From Areca catechu (Eukaryota; Streptophyta; Magnoliopsida; Arecales; Arecaceae): a DNA stretch of 64,000 bases. Positions 56,040 to 64,000 of the stretch are shown piece by piece. The stretch's first letter is position 1. Every line of letters starts with the position of its first letter. The notes below the pieces were generated by a model. It worked only from the letters and a program-made list of their open reading frames with translations. It did not search any database and had not been told where the DNA came from. The position numbers were made by a program, and so were the translations under genes. The DNA lies in contig CM038044.1 of NCBI GenBank assembly GCA_021397845.1, forward strand, positions 57,449,851 to 57,513,850. Reading direction: 5' to 3'.

Positions 56040-57085
56040 CTTGGAGTTGGGCTCGAGGATATGTTGGCCGGAGAGCTGGGCTCCGTGTCTTGGATGCCTT
56101 GGAGCTGGGCTCGAGGGCATGCTGGCTGGAGAGCTGGGCTCCTGGTCTTGGTCACCCGTGAACAAGGCTCAGGAGTTATCATCTTGGAGTTGGGCTCGAA
56201 GACGTGCTTGCCGAAGAGCTGGGCTCCAGGTCTTGGTTGCCTGAAGACAAGGCTCAGGAGTCATTATATTGGAGCTGGGCTCGAAGACGTGCTAGCCGGA
56301 GAGCTGGGCTCCGGGTCTTGATCGCTTGAGGACAAGGCTCAGGAGTTATAATCTTGGAGCTGGGCTCGAAGACATGATGGCCGGAGAGCTAGGCTCCGGG
56401 TCTTGGTCGCCTGAGGACAAGGCTCAGGAGTTATCATCTTGGAGCTAGGCTCGGAGATGTGCTAGCCGGAGAGCAGAGCTCCGGGTCTTGGTCGCCTGAG
56501 GACAAGGCTCAAGAGTTATCATCTTGGAGCTGGGCTCAGAGGCATGCTGGCCGGAGAGCTGAGCTCCTGGTCTTGGTCACCTGAGGACAAGGCTCAGGAG
56601 TCATCATCTTAGAGCTGGGCTCAAAGACGTGCTGGCTGGAGAGCTGGGCTCTGGATCTTGGTCACTTAAGGATAAGGCTCAGGAGTTATCGTCTTGAAGC
56701 TGGGCTCGGAGACATGCTGGCCGGAGAACTGGGCTCCAGGTCTTGGGTGCCTGAGGACAAGGCTCAGGAGTCATTGTCTTGGAGCTAGGCTCGAAGACGT
56801 GCTGGCCGGAGAGCTGGGCTCCGGGTCTTTGTCGCATGAGGACAAGGCTCAGGAGTTATCGTCTTGGAGCTGGGCTTGGAGACGTGCTGGCCGGAGAGCT
56901 GGGCTTCGGGTCTTGGTCACCTGGGGACAAGGCTCAGGAGTTATCATCTTGGAGTTGGGCTCAGAGATGTGCTAGTCGGAGAGTTGGGCTCCATATCTTG
57001 ATCGCCTGAGGACAAGGCTCAGGAGTCATCATCTTGGAGCTGGGCTCGAAGACGTGCTAGCTGGAGAGCTGGGCTCCAGGTTTTG
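56040..57085. repeat. 85-bp tandem repeat array, about 12 units, element 3
   Basis: The unit GGAGCTGGGCTCGAAGACGT + GCTGGCCGGAGAGCTGGGCT + CCGGGTCTTGGTCGCCTGAG + GACAAGGCTCAGGAGTTATC + ATCTT starts at 56271, 56356, 56441, 56526 and so on. The first unit is shorter (58 bp). Since 85 is not a multiple of three, open frames here are artefacts. It lies between the antisense gene and the integrase tail. Confidence 0.95.
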
Positions 57086-57540
57086 AATGCCTTGGAGTTG
57101 TGCTCGAGGTTTTGGTATCGGAGAACAGTGGCTCCAGACTTGAGTGCTTGAGAACAGTGGCTTAGGGCTTGTATGCCTTGGAGCTAGGCTTGAGGCTGAG
57201 GTCCCGGTTTTGGGCTCTGAGACCTGGTGCTGGAAGATGTCTTTCCAAGCTTTAATGCCGGGGAGCTAGGCTCGCCGGTGCCGGAGCATGGTTCGGTCTT
57301 TGGTGCCGGAGAACAGTGGCTCCGGGCTTGAGTGCCTGAGAATAGTGGCTCAGGGCTTGTATTCCTTGGAGCTGGGCTCGAGGCTTTGGTGCCGGAGAAT
57401 AGTGGCTCCAGGCTTGAGTGCCTGAGAATGGTGGCTCAGGGCTTTTTCTTCTAGAGATTTAGGTCCCAGACTGCTTGGTTCCTTGGAGCTAGGCTCGAGG
57501 CAGGCCTCCCGAAGAGCTGGGCCCCGGATAGTGACATTCC
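57086..57540. repeat. Second tandem repeat region, ~85-bp 'GGAGAACAGTGGCTC' unit
   Basis: Degenerate units with GGAGAACAGTGGCTCC, TGAGTGCCTGAGAA and GGAGCTGGGCTCGAGG recur near 57118, 57308 and 57394, so it is probably a diverged extension of the neighbouring array. Confidence 0.7.
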
Positions 57541-57559
57541 GGCAAGGCAAATAACTCGT

Positions 57560-57960
57560 TGTGCAAAGGAAAGTCTTTATTTTTAATGGAGGAAAAACTT
57601 ACACTACTGATTTTATCTCTTCAAATTATAGGCATTCCATGTTCGAGGGAACCTGGCACCTCCAGGTTCTCGAGCTAGTAGGCCCCGTGCGAGAGAGCCT
57701 TGGTCACTTTGTAAGGGCCTTCCTAGTTTGGTGAGAGCTTGCCACACTCCTGGGGTTGAGACGCTTCAGCCCAGCGCAGCACCAGGTCGCCAGGTCGGAA
57801 AGTCTTCAACTTCAGTCGCATGTTGTAATATCAAGCAACTCGTTGTCGATATGCTGCCATCCAAAGTCGGGCTTTGTCCCTGTCTCTTCTAAGAGGTCTA
57901 AATTAAGCAAGAGGTGCGCCGAATTCTATGCCTTGTCGTATTACTGCAACCACAGCGTAG
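57560..57960 (-). pseudogene. Integrase C-terminal GPY/F module, element 3
   Basis: Minus-strand pieces: LKTFRPGDLVLRWAEASQP, GKLSPN*EGPYKVTKALSHG (TAG in place of the Trp codon), ending GMPIICR near 57630. This is the same module as at 1220 and 11681. Stops near 57790 and 57900. Confidence 0.8.
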
Positions 57961-58850
57961 GCACGCCGAGCTCGACTGGGATTACTGCTTCAGTACCGAA
58001 GATGAGGTTGAAAGGTGTTTCGTCCATTGTCATCCTGGGCATTGTGTGATAGGCCCATAGGATGCTTGAAAGCTCCTCTACCCATCTGCCCTTGGCTTGG
58101 TCCAACCTGGTGCAAAGTACTTGGAGGATGGTCCGGTTAGTCACCACGGCTTCTCCATTTATCTAAGGGTGAGCAATCGAGGTGAACCAATGTTGGATGT
58201 CGTGCTCGGTGCAGAACCCTTCAAATTCCTGGTTGTCGAACTGTCGCACGTTGTCGGTGATGATGCAATTAGGGGGTCTGAAGTGGCAGATGACAGACTT
58301 CCAGAATAATTGTCGAACATTGGCTTCTATGATTCGAGCTAGCAGCTCCGCTTTGACCCACTTGGTAAAGTAGTCTATCGCTACTAACAGGAACTTTCGC
58401 TGCCCTGGCACGGTGGGAAATGGTCATAGGATGTCCATTCCCCACTGTACGAAGGGCCAGGGGGATGACAGTTGGGAGATCGGTGCCATCGGCAGGCACT
58501 GTATGTTGGAATGGCGTTGGCATTTATCACACTTCTTGATGAAGTCGGCAGTGTCTTCCCTCATTATCTTCCAGAAGTATCCCTAGCGAAGAGCCTTGTA
58601 TGCCAGAGTCCTCCCCCCCACATGGTTCCCATAGAGGCCCTCGTGTATCTCTCGGAGCACGAAGGCCGCCTCCGTGGGCTTGAGGCACTTCAGGAGTGGG
58701 TAGGAGTAAGATCGGTGGTAGAGCTGACTGTCCATTAGAGCAAAATGGGTGGCCTTCCTTTTGATGAGGGCAGCTTCTCTATGGTCTTCTAGTAGGAGCC
58801 CATCCTGGATGTACTTGATGTACCTGTCCATCCAGCTTGGCTTGCTGGCT
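57941..58850 (-). pseudogene. Integrase zinc finger and core, element 3
   Basis: Zinc finger: REIHEGLYGNHVGG, then a TAG before GYFW (near 58583), and KKCDKCQRH. Core: GMDIL (first Asp, near 58440), IITDNVRQFDN (second Asp, about 58228) and NGEAVVTNRT (about 58135), where the catalytic Glu is replaced by Val (element 1 has NGEAEVTNR). WVEELSSILWAYHTMPR and GTEAVIPVELGVPT follow. Two stops flank the core (near 58163 and 58425). Confidence 0.9.
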
Positions 58851-59400
58851 ACCTGTTGTACCTCCTCTAGGCTTTCGTAGATTGGATTCTCAAGATACTC
58901 GATGTAGGCGCGTCCCAGCGATGAGTCCGGTAGGGTTGCGAGCCTCGATAGTGCATCCGCACGAGCATTTTCTCCATGAGGGATGTGAAGAATGCGGAAG
59001 TAATGGAAGCCTGCTATGCTCGAACAAACCCTCTCCAGGTACTTCACCATCTGGGGATCTCGGGCCTCGTACTCTTCGAAAACTTATCCGGTAACCAGTT
59101 GGGACTTGATGAAAACCTTCAAGCTTTTCATGCCCAGCTCGCGGGATACCTTTAGGCCCACGAGGAGCACTTCGTACTCCGCCTGGTTGTTCATGGCGGC
59201 AAACTTGAAGCGGAGAGCGCATTCCATTACCACTCCATTGGAATTGGCGAGGATGAGGCCTGCTCCTCTTCCGCCAGAATTGGAGGCACCGTCCATGTGG
59301 AGGATCCAAGGGTCTTCCCGTGGTCCAGGCTCAGCTTGGCTCTCTGGGGCTGTCCGCTCTGGCTCCTCGGGGGAACCTGTACATTCGACCACAAAGTCGA
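58851..59400 (-). pseudogene. Archaeal-type RNase H, element 3
   Basis: Minus-strand motifs: ILHMDGASNSGGRGAGLIL (first Asp), FAAMNNQAEYEVLLVGL (Glu), VFIKSQLVTG where SDSQLV is usual (catalytic Asp changed to Lys), and FHYFRILHIPHGENARADAL (last Asp, ADALSRLA). A second RNase H of this type after RT-RNase H defines plant Tat-lineage Ty3/gypsy elements. A stop and frameshift near 59084 break it. Confidence 0.88.
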
Positions 59401-60760
59401 CTAGGACTTGGGCCTTCTACGATGACCTAAGCCGGTATGTGATGTCGAACTCGCTCAGCATCAGGGACCATTTAGCTAGTCTCCCGGAAGTTTCGAGGTG
59501 GCCTAGTATGGTCCTCAGCGGCTGATCGATCACAACCACGATGGGATGCGCTTGGAAATAGGGCCTGAGGTGCTTAACAGACATGATTAGCATAAAAACA
59601 AGTTTCTCGGAGTGAGTATACCTGATCTCCGCATCACGGAGGATTTTTCTAGTGTAGTACACCGGCTTTTGGGATCCGTCCTGATCCGTGTGGACGAGAA
59701 CCAAGATGATGGCCTCGGGTGTGATCGCCAGGTAGAGTAGGTGCTCTTCCCCTTCTTCCGGTATGGATAGCAGAGGTGGAGAGGCCAAGAACTCCTTCAG
59801 CTCTTCAAAGGCCATCTTGCACTCTTTAGTCCAGGTGAAGTCATGCATTTTGTGCAACGCCTTGAAGAAGGGGAGGCAGTAGTCGGCCGACCTCGAGATG
59901 AACCAACTTAAGGCTGCGACCCTCCCTATCAGGCATTGAACTTGCTTCTTGGATGTTAGATGCTCCATATCAAGGATCGCCTGGGCCTTCTCCGGGTTCG
60001 CTTTGATGCCTCTCTAGGTGACCATGAAGCCGAGGAACTTTCTGGCCGCCACCTTGAAAGCGCATTGCCGGATTGAGCTTCATTTGGTGCTTCCGGAGAT
60101 TGTGAAAGGCTTCAACGAGGTCGGCAACATGGTTCAAGCTCGGCTTGCTCATAACGAGCATGTCGTCCATGTACACTTGCATGTTCCGACCAATCTGGTC
60201 CTTGAAGGCCTTGTTGACCAGATGTTGGTACGTGGCCCTAGCATTTTTCAGGCCAAAAGGCATCATCTGGTAACAGTATGTCCATCAGTTAGTAATAAAG
60301 GTAGTGTTCTATTCGTCCCCTGGGTGCATCCGGATATGATTGTACCCGGAGAATGCATCCATGAAGGAGGGCAGCCTGTGCCCTGAGATGGCATCCACTA
60401 ACTGGTCTATCTTTGGTAAAGGAAAGCTATCCTTTAGGCATGCCTTGTTGAGATCGGTGTAGTCTACACAAATCCTCCACTTGCCATTATTCTTCTTCAC
60501 CATCACCATATTCGCTAGCCAGCTCAGGTATTGTACCTCTCAGACAAAATCGGCGGCCAAGAGTTTCTCCACCTCTTCATTGATGGCCGCCTACCTTTCT
60601 GGAGCAAAGGTTCTCTTCTTCTATCAAACTGGCATGTGCTTCGGATCGATGCTGAGCTTGTGGGTGATGATTTTGGGGGGAATGCCTGGTATGTCCATCG
60701 CTGTCCAAGCGAACACATCTACATTCACCCGCAGGAACTCCAACAATAGAGCCTTCTCCT
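59401..60760 (-). pseudogene. Reverse transcriptase and RT-RNase H, element 3
   Basis: Minus-strand order: NNGKWRICVDYTDLNKACLK, PLPKIDQLVDAISGH and FMDAFSGYNHI (catalytic Asp, about 60340), a TAG (near 60310), then MMPFGLKNARATYQHLVN, MQVYMDDMLVMS (catalytic YMDD, about 60165), and after a frameshift near 60060 the RNase H part: MEHLTSKKQVQCLIGRVAAL, FEELKEFLASPPLLSIP, VYYTRKILRDAEIRY and LGHLETSGRLAKW to 59417. The earliest RT part (ITHKLSIDPKHMPV, near 60650) is readable with frameshifts. Confidence 0.93.
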
Positions 60761-60842
60761 TCTCGGGCAGCTGGGCTCCGATTTGCACTGTCTTTGTCTG
60801 GTCAGCCCCGAGCTGGTAAAAAAGTAGGTGCTCAATCGGGCC

Positions 60843-61373
60843 TCATCTATTGTCTTGAATCCTCTGGTCAAGCTCGTCCGCCTTGGAGTCCTCCTCGGGT
60901 GCCCGGGCCCTGGGGAGAGTTTGAAAGCATTGCTGCACTAGCCAGGGTGCACCCCTCATCTCTCCAATACCACAAGGGGTTGGGAATTGCACAAGTAATA
61001 TCTTTGTGGAGACAACAGTGTCGAGGAGGTTGAGCCCAGGTAGACCTAAAATCGCGTTGTAGGCCGAAGGAAGCCTGACAACCATGAACGTCATCATGAT
61101 GGTACTCTACCGAGGTGGGGTCCCAGCAGTGACTGGGAGAGTGATTTCTCCCTCTACCCTAATAGAGTTTTCTGTGAAACCAACAAGGGGGACATGCACA
61201 GGCTTGAGCTGAATAGAAGAAAGATTCATCCTGGAGAAAGCATCATAGAAAAGCACATCCATGGAGCTTCCACTATCTACCATGATGTGTTTTATAGGAT
61301 GCTTTGTGATCATCATCTCGACGACCACAGCATCATTATTTATATTTTTCTCCCCATCTTCCCCTTCCCTCAT
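60843..61373 (-). pseudogene. Aspartic protease region, element 3
   Basis: The frame at 61373-61107 has HIMVDSGSSMDVLFYDAFSR (active-site Asp-Ser-Gly, about 61260) and LVGFTENSIRVEGEITLPVT. A stop near 61107 is followed by the frame 61097-60843 with FMVVRLPSAYNAILGLPGLN, the usual end of the Ty3 protease domain. It cleaves the Gag-Pol polyprotein. Confidence 0.9.
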
Positions 61374-62117
61374 AAACGGGAGTACAACCTCAGGATGCTC
61401 TACCCCCGAGCCCTCTTGGGCACGCGCTCGGCTCCCAAGCGTATCATCCCCACCGGCTTCTTAGTAGGGCGATTGTCGACCACTAGGACTGGTAGGAGGG
61501 CGACGAGCGCCTGAGATTCTGCTTGAGGTCTGCCCCCGACATATCTTTCGAGGTAGCCCCTCTTGATGAGCTCTTCGATCTCCTACTTGAGATTGTGGCA
61601 TTCCTCGGTGTCGTGGCCGTGGTCATGGTGGAAATGGCAGTACTTCATCCTGTCATGACCAGAGGATGGTTTCAATGGCGGTGGGCACCTCAGATTGGTC
61701 TTGCCTTCGATATCCATGAGGATCTTCATTCTCGGGATGAGAAGGGGGGTGAAACGCCCCTCAGAGATGGGAGCACTTCTTGGCCTCGATCCCAGTCGGG
61801 AGCTCTGAGCTGGTGGTCCAAGCCTCCGTGCCCCAGGCGCCTTGGTGGGCACCAGCTTTTTTAGTGGCGGATGTACTTCTGAGCTCGGAAGAGGAGCTCG
61901 GAGTAAGTTTTTAGGGGCTTCTTGTCAAGTGAATAGGTTAGGCGAGAAGTCCTAAGCCCTCACTTCAGAGCCAGCATAGCAATTGGCTCCTCCAGGTTGT
62001 AGATCTCCAGCAAGGCAGCCTTGAAGCGAGCCACATAGTCTCGCAGTGGCTTGCGATCCTGCTGCCTGATGGAGAAGAGGTTGTCTGCCTCTCGTGGCCT
62101 TTCTTAGCATGCCAATC
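61374..62117 (-). pseudogene. Gag C-terminal half, element 3, truncated at the LTR
   Basis: The minus strand from the LTR edge reads in-frame-like pieces of a retrotransposon gag domain (READNLFSIRQQ; LRDYVARFKAALLEIYNLEE; LTYSLDKKPLKTYSELL), then a basic/proline stretch and YCHFHHDHGHDTEECHNLK (about 61590-61650), the Tat-type gag zinc motif. The N-terminal half, leader and PBS are missing: gag sequence begins within about 15 bp of the 5' LTR. Confidence 0.85.
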
Positions 62118-63283
62118 TATTGCCGCCCGGATCGTCGTGGCTCGTAGCTAATGGTGGTGTCGATGGTCACCCGTCTGCCTCTTCGGGATGCCTCCGATGC
62201 CTCGGGACCTGCAAGAAACAATGACAGTGACCTGGGCCAGGGATTTTGGTGGGGGCGCTCCGACGTCAAGTCAGTGACGATTCAGGGAAACAGATCCTCC
62301 TGGTCGAGCCCCTTGGGATGAGCTCCATGCTAGGAGGAGTGAGTGTAATGCGAATGGAAGTGAGAGTAGGCTGGGAGAGGTGATGGTCGAGGTGGAAGAA
62401 TCCTCCTTTTTGGCCCTTCTCCCTTGTTCCTTTGCTTGCTTTGGTTGCCTACTTTTGGCTTACTCTGGCTTGCCTCGGGATCTCCCCGTGTCGTCCGACA
62501 TGTGCGATGAGGTATCGTGCTGAAGACAAGACACCTCTCCTGTCAGATAGCCGGGGAAGCTTCCATGCGCTCTGATATTCTCTCTGCTTGCCCCTTTCCT
62601 GGAAGCCTGGCAGGACCTCGATCGGTAGGCCACCGCCCTTGGGACTCGCACTCTCTGGCTGGGTCTTTTTCCTGGTGATATGGCAGGTTGGTAGAGAGTA
62701 TGGTACCTTGATGTGGGTTTCCATCCCTTATAGTGTGAGTGACGACTATGGGTATTAATTGCGGCATGGCGGGCACTGCTGTACAACCCTCGGGAGGCCC
62801 ACCGTCATCCTTGGATAGGAGGCATCGCTTGGAGACTAAGCTAGAATGGTGGGGCCCAACTCCGAGGGGCTCACCTCGAGGTGGCTTAGCTGGGCGGAGG
62901 AGGGCTGAGCTCGACTCCGGACAAGTGGAACTCTGCTTCGGACAAGCTTGACCTGATGGAGGTGGGCGGGGCACCTCCCAGCCCAAGGGATCTGACCTCG
63001 GAGGAGCTCCTTATGGCGGAGGAGACTTGATCTCGACTCCTGATCATGGGGTCCGATCCTAAGGGGTCCGCCTTGAGTGGGGACTTATACTCAGCTCCGG
63101 CCTAGGCGTCTCGACTCGGCGAGGACCGACCTGGCGGAGGACGGAGCTCGACTTCGGCGGGCGACCCCGTTGCTCTAGGTGAGCTCAACCCGGCGAAGGG
63201 GCCCATGTTGAAAACCCAGCGTGGTGTTTGATGGGGACTCCATGTCAGTTTGCCCATCCCACGTTAGCGATCTAGCCACATCA
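62118..63283 (-). mobile_element. 5' LTR of Tat-type element 3
   Basis: 1166 bp, homologous to 51536-52746. The inner edge reads TATTGCC where the partner has TGTTGCC, and no PBS follows. The outer edge AGCCACATCA is followed by the TSD. Confidence 0.92.
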
Positions 63284-63288
63284 ACTAT
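63284..63288. repeat. Target-site duplication ACTAT (right copy)
   Basis: ACTAT follows the LTR end CATCA and resumes the copia RT reading (YDETF). Confidence 0.95.
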
Positions 63289-64000
63289 GATGAGACATTT
63301 TTTGCTATGGCAATGCTTAAGAAAGATTGTCTGAGATCTGGTAAATGGATATGAAAATTGCTTTCTTAAATGGAGTGCTAGAAGAAGAGTGTTTATGATA
63401 CAACCTAAAGGTTTCATATTTATAGGTGAATCAAAGGTGTGCAAGCTTTAGAGATCCATTTATGGATTGAAGCAAGTATCTCAGAGTTAGAACATGTATT
63501 TTGATAAGGTTATCAAATGTATATCTTCATTAAGAATGGAGAAGAGCCCTGCATATACAATAGGCAATGGTTCAATAGTAGTATTTCTTGTTTTTTATGT
63601 AGATGTCATTCTCTTAATCGAGAATGACATTCCTTTATTACAAGGAATAGAAGTATTGTTATCATCTTAATTCTCCATAAAAGACTTGGAAAAAGCATCC
63701 TACATCTTAAAAATGTAGATCTATAAAGATAGATCTAAAAAGTTGCAAGGATTAACCCAGTCCACAGACATTGAACCATGCTAAAGCAATTCAACATGGT
63801 AAATTCCAAGAAAGGCTATATTCTGATATGTCATAAAATTACTCATTTCAAGAAGGATTATTCGACAATTCTTCAAGAGAGAGCATATGAGTAGGATTCC
63901 ATATACTTGGGCATTGGGATCTATTATGTATGTGCTGAAGTGGTTCAGCATGGTAAATTCCAAGAAAGGCTATCTTCTGATAGGCTATAGAATTACTCTT
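63289..64000 (+). pseudogene. RT of plus-strand copia element, continued after the insertion
   Basis: Plus-strand fragments in shifting frames: DETFFAMAMLKKDCL, RSIYGLKQVSQS, NMYFDKVIK, FIKNGEEPCIY and FLCRCHSLNREWHS-like remains of the YVDD region (the active site is frameshifted), to the window end. A 154-bp direct duplication lies at 63780-64000. Confidence 0.85.
63780..64000. repeat. 154-bp tandem duplication within copia RT (second unit reaches window end)
   Basis: AACATGGTAAATTCCAAGAA-type sequence starting at 63780 (GCTAAAGCAATTC) recurs at 63934 (GCTGAAGTGGTTC). About 67 bp of the second unit are visible, with some ten differences. Confidence 0.75.

Noticed and set aside
55987..57009. 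Open frames with repeated GSRTCWPESWAPGLG-type residues
   Set aside because: They come from the 85-bp tandem repeat, whose length is not a multiple of three. No start context or domain.

Overview
This window is plant nuclear DNA made almost entirely of nested, decayed LTR retrotransposons. I see no intact host gene and no rRNA, tRNA or CRISPR. The mix of elements (Ty3/gypsy Tat-type elements with a second, archaeal-type RNase H; SIRE-like and other Ty1/copia elements primed by initiator Met-tRNA; a caulimovirid-like fossil) and the long AT-rich spacers fit a large plant genome. A monocot, possibly a palm, is only a guess.

Layout. 1-6466: 3' part of a plus-strand Tat-type pol, a short tandem repeat, then three minus-strand copies of a coiled-coil accessory gene. 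6526-8117: PBS and 5' LTR of a SIRE-like copia element (minus). 8118-11680: leader, PBS and 5' LTR (family C) of another minus-strand copia element. 11681-15950: 3' end of a second plus-strand Tat element (integrase tail, tandem repeats, antisense accessory gene with its own TATA box). 16050-20725: extreme AT-rich DNA split by a solo LTR with a target-site duplication. 20726-24240: decayed caulimovirid-like sequence (minus). 24591-26458: two direct LTR copies around an 84-bp internal region. 26980-37413: SIRE-like copia element (minus) whose 5' LTR is split by further insertions. 37414-48447: copia fragments and LTRs in both orientations. 48448-51535 plus 63284-64000: one decayed plus-strand copia element cut by an 11.7-kb Tat element (51536-63283, minus) that has both LTRs and the TSD ACTAT.

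The most interesting system is the accessory gene. Five diverged copies lie antisense to, and downstream of, Tat-type pol genes or in the same neighbourhood. The fullest copies have a proline-rich start, a domain resembling the plant 'putative gypsy-type transposon' family, a low-complexity linker and a long coiled coil. They share short GT-AG introns at the same places; intron 2 is 75-80 bp in four copies. Two have a TAAATAGG TATA-type box on their own strand, and four have a hairpin just after the stop codon. In the three elements where the junction is visible, a tandem repeat of unrelated sequence separates pol from this gene. All copies are now broken, mostly by TAG codons.
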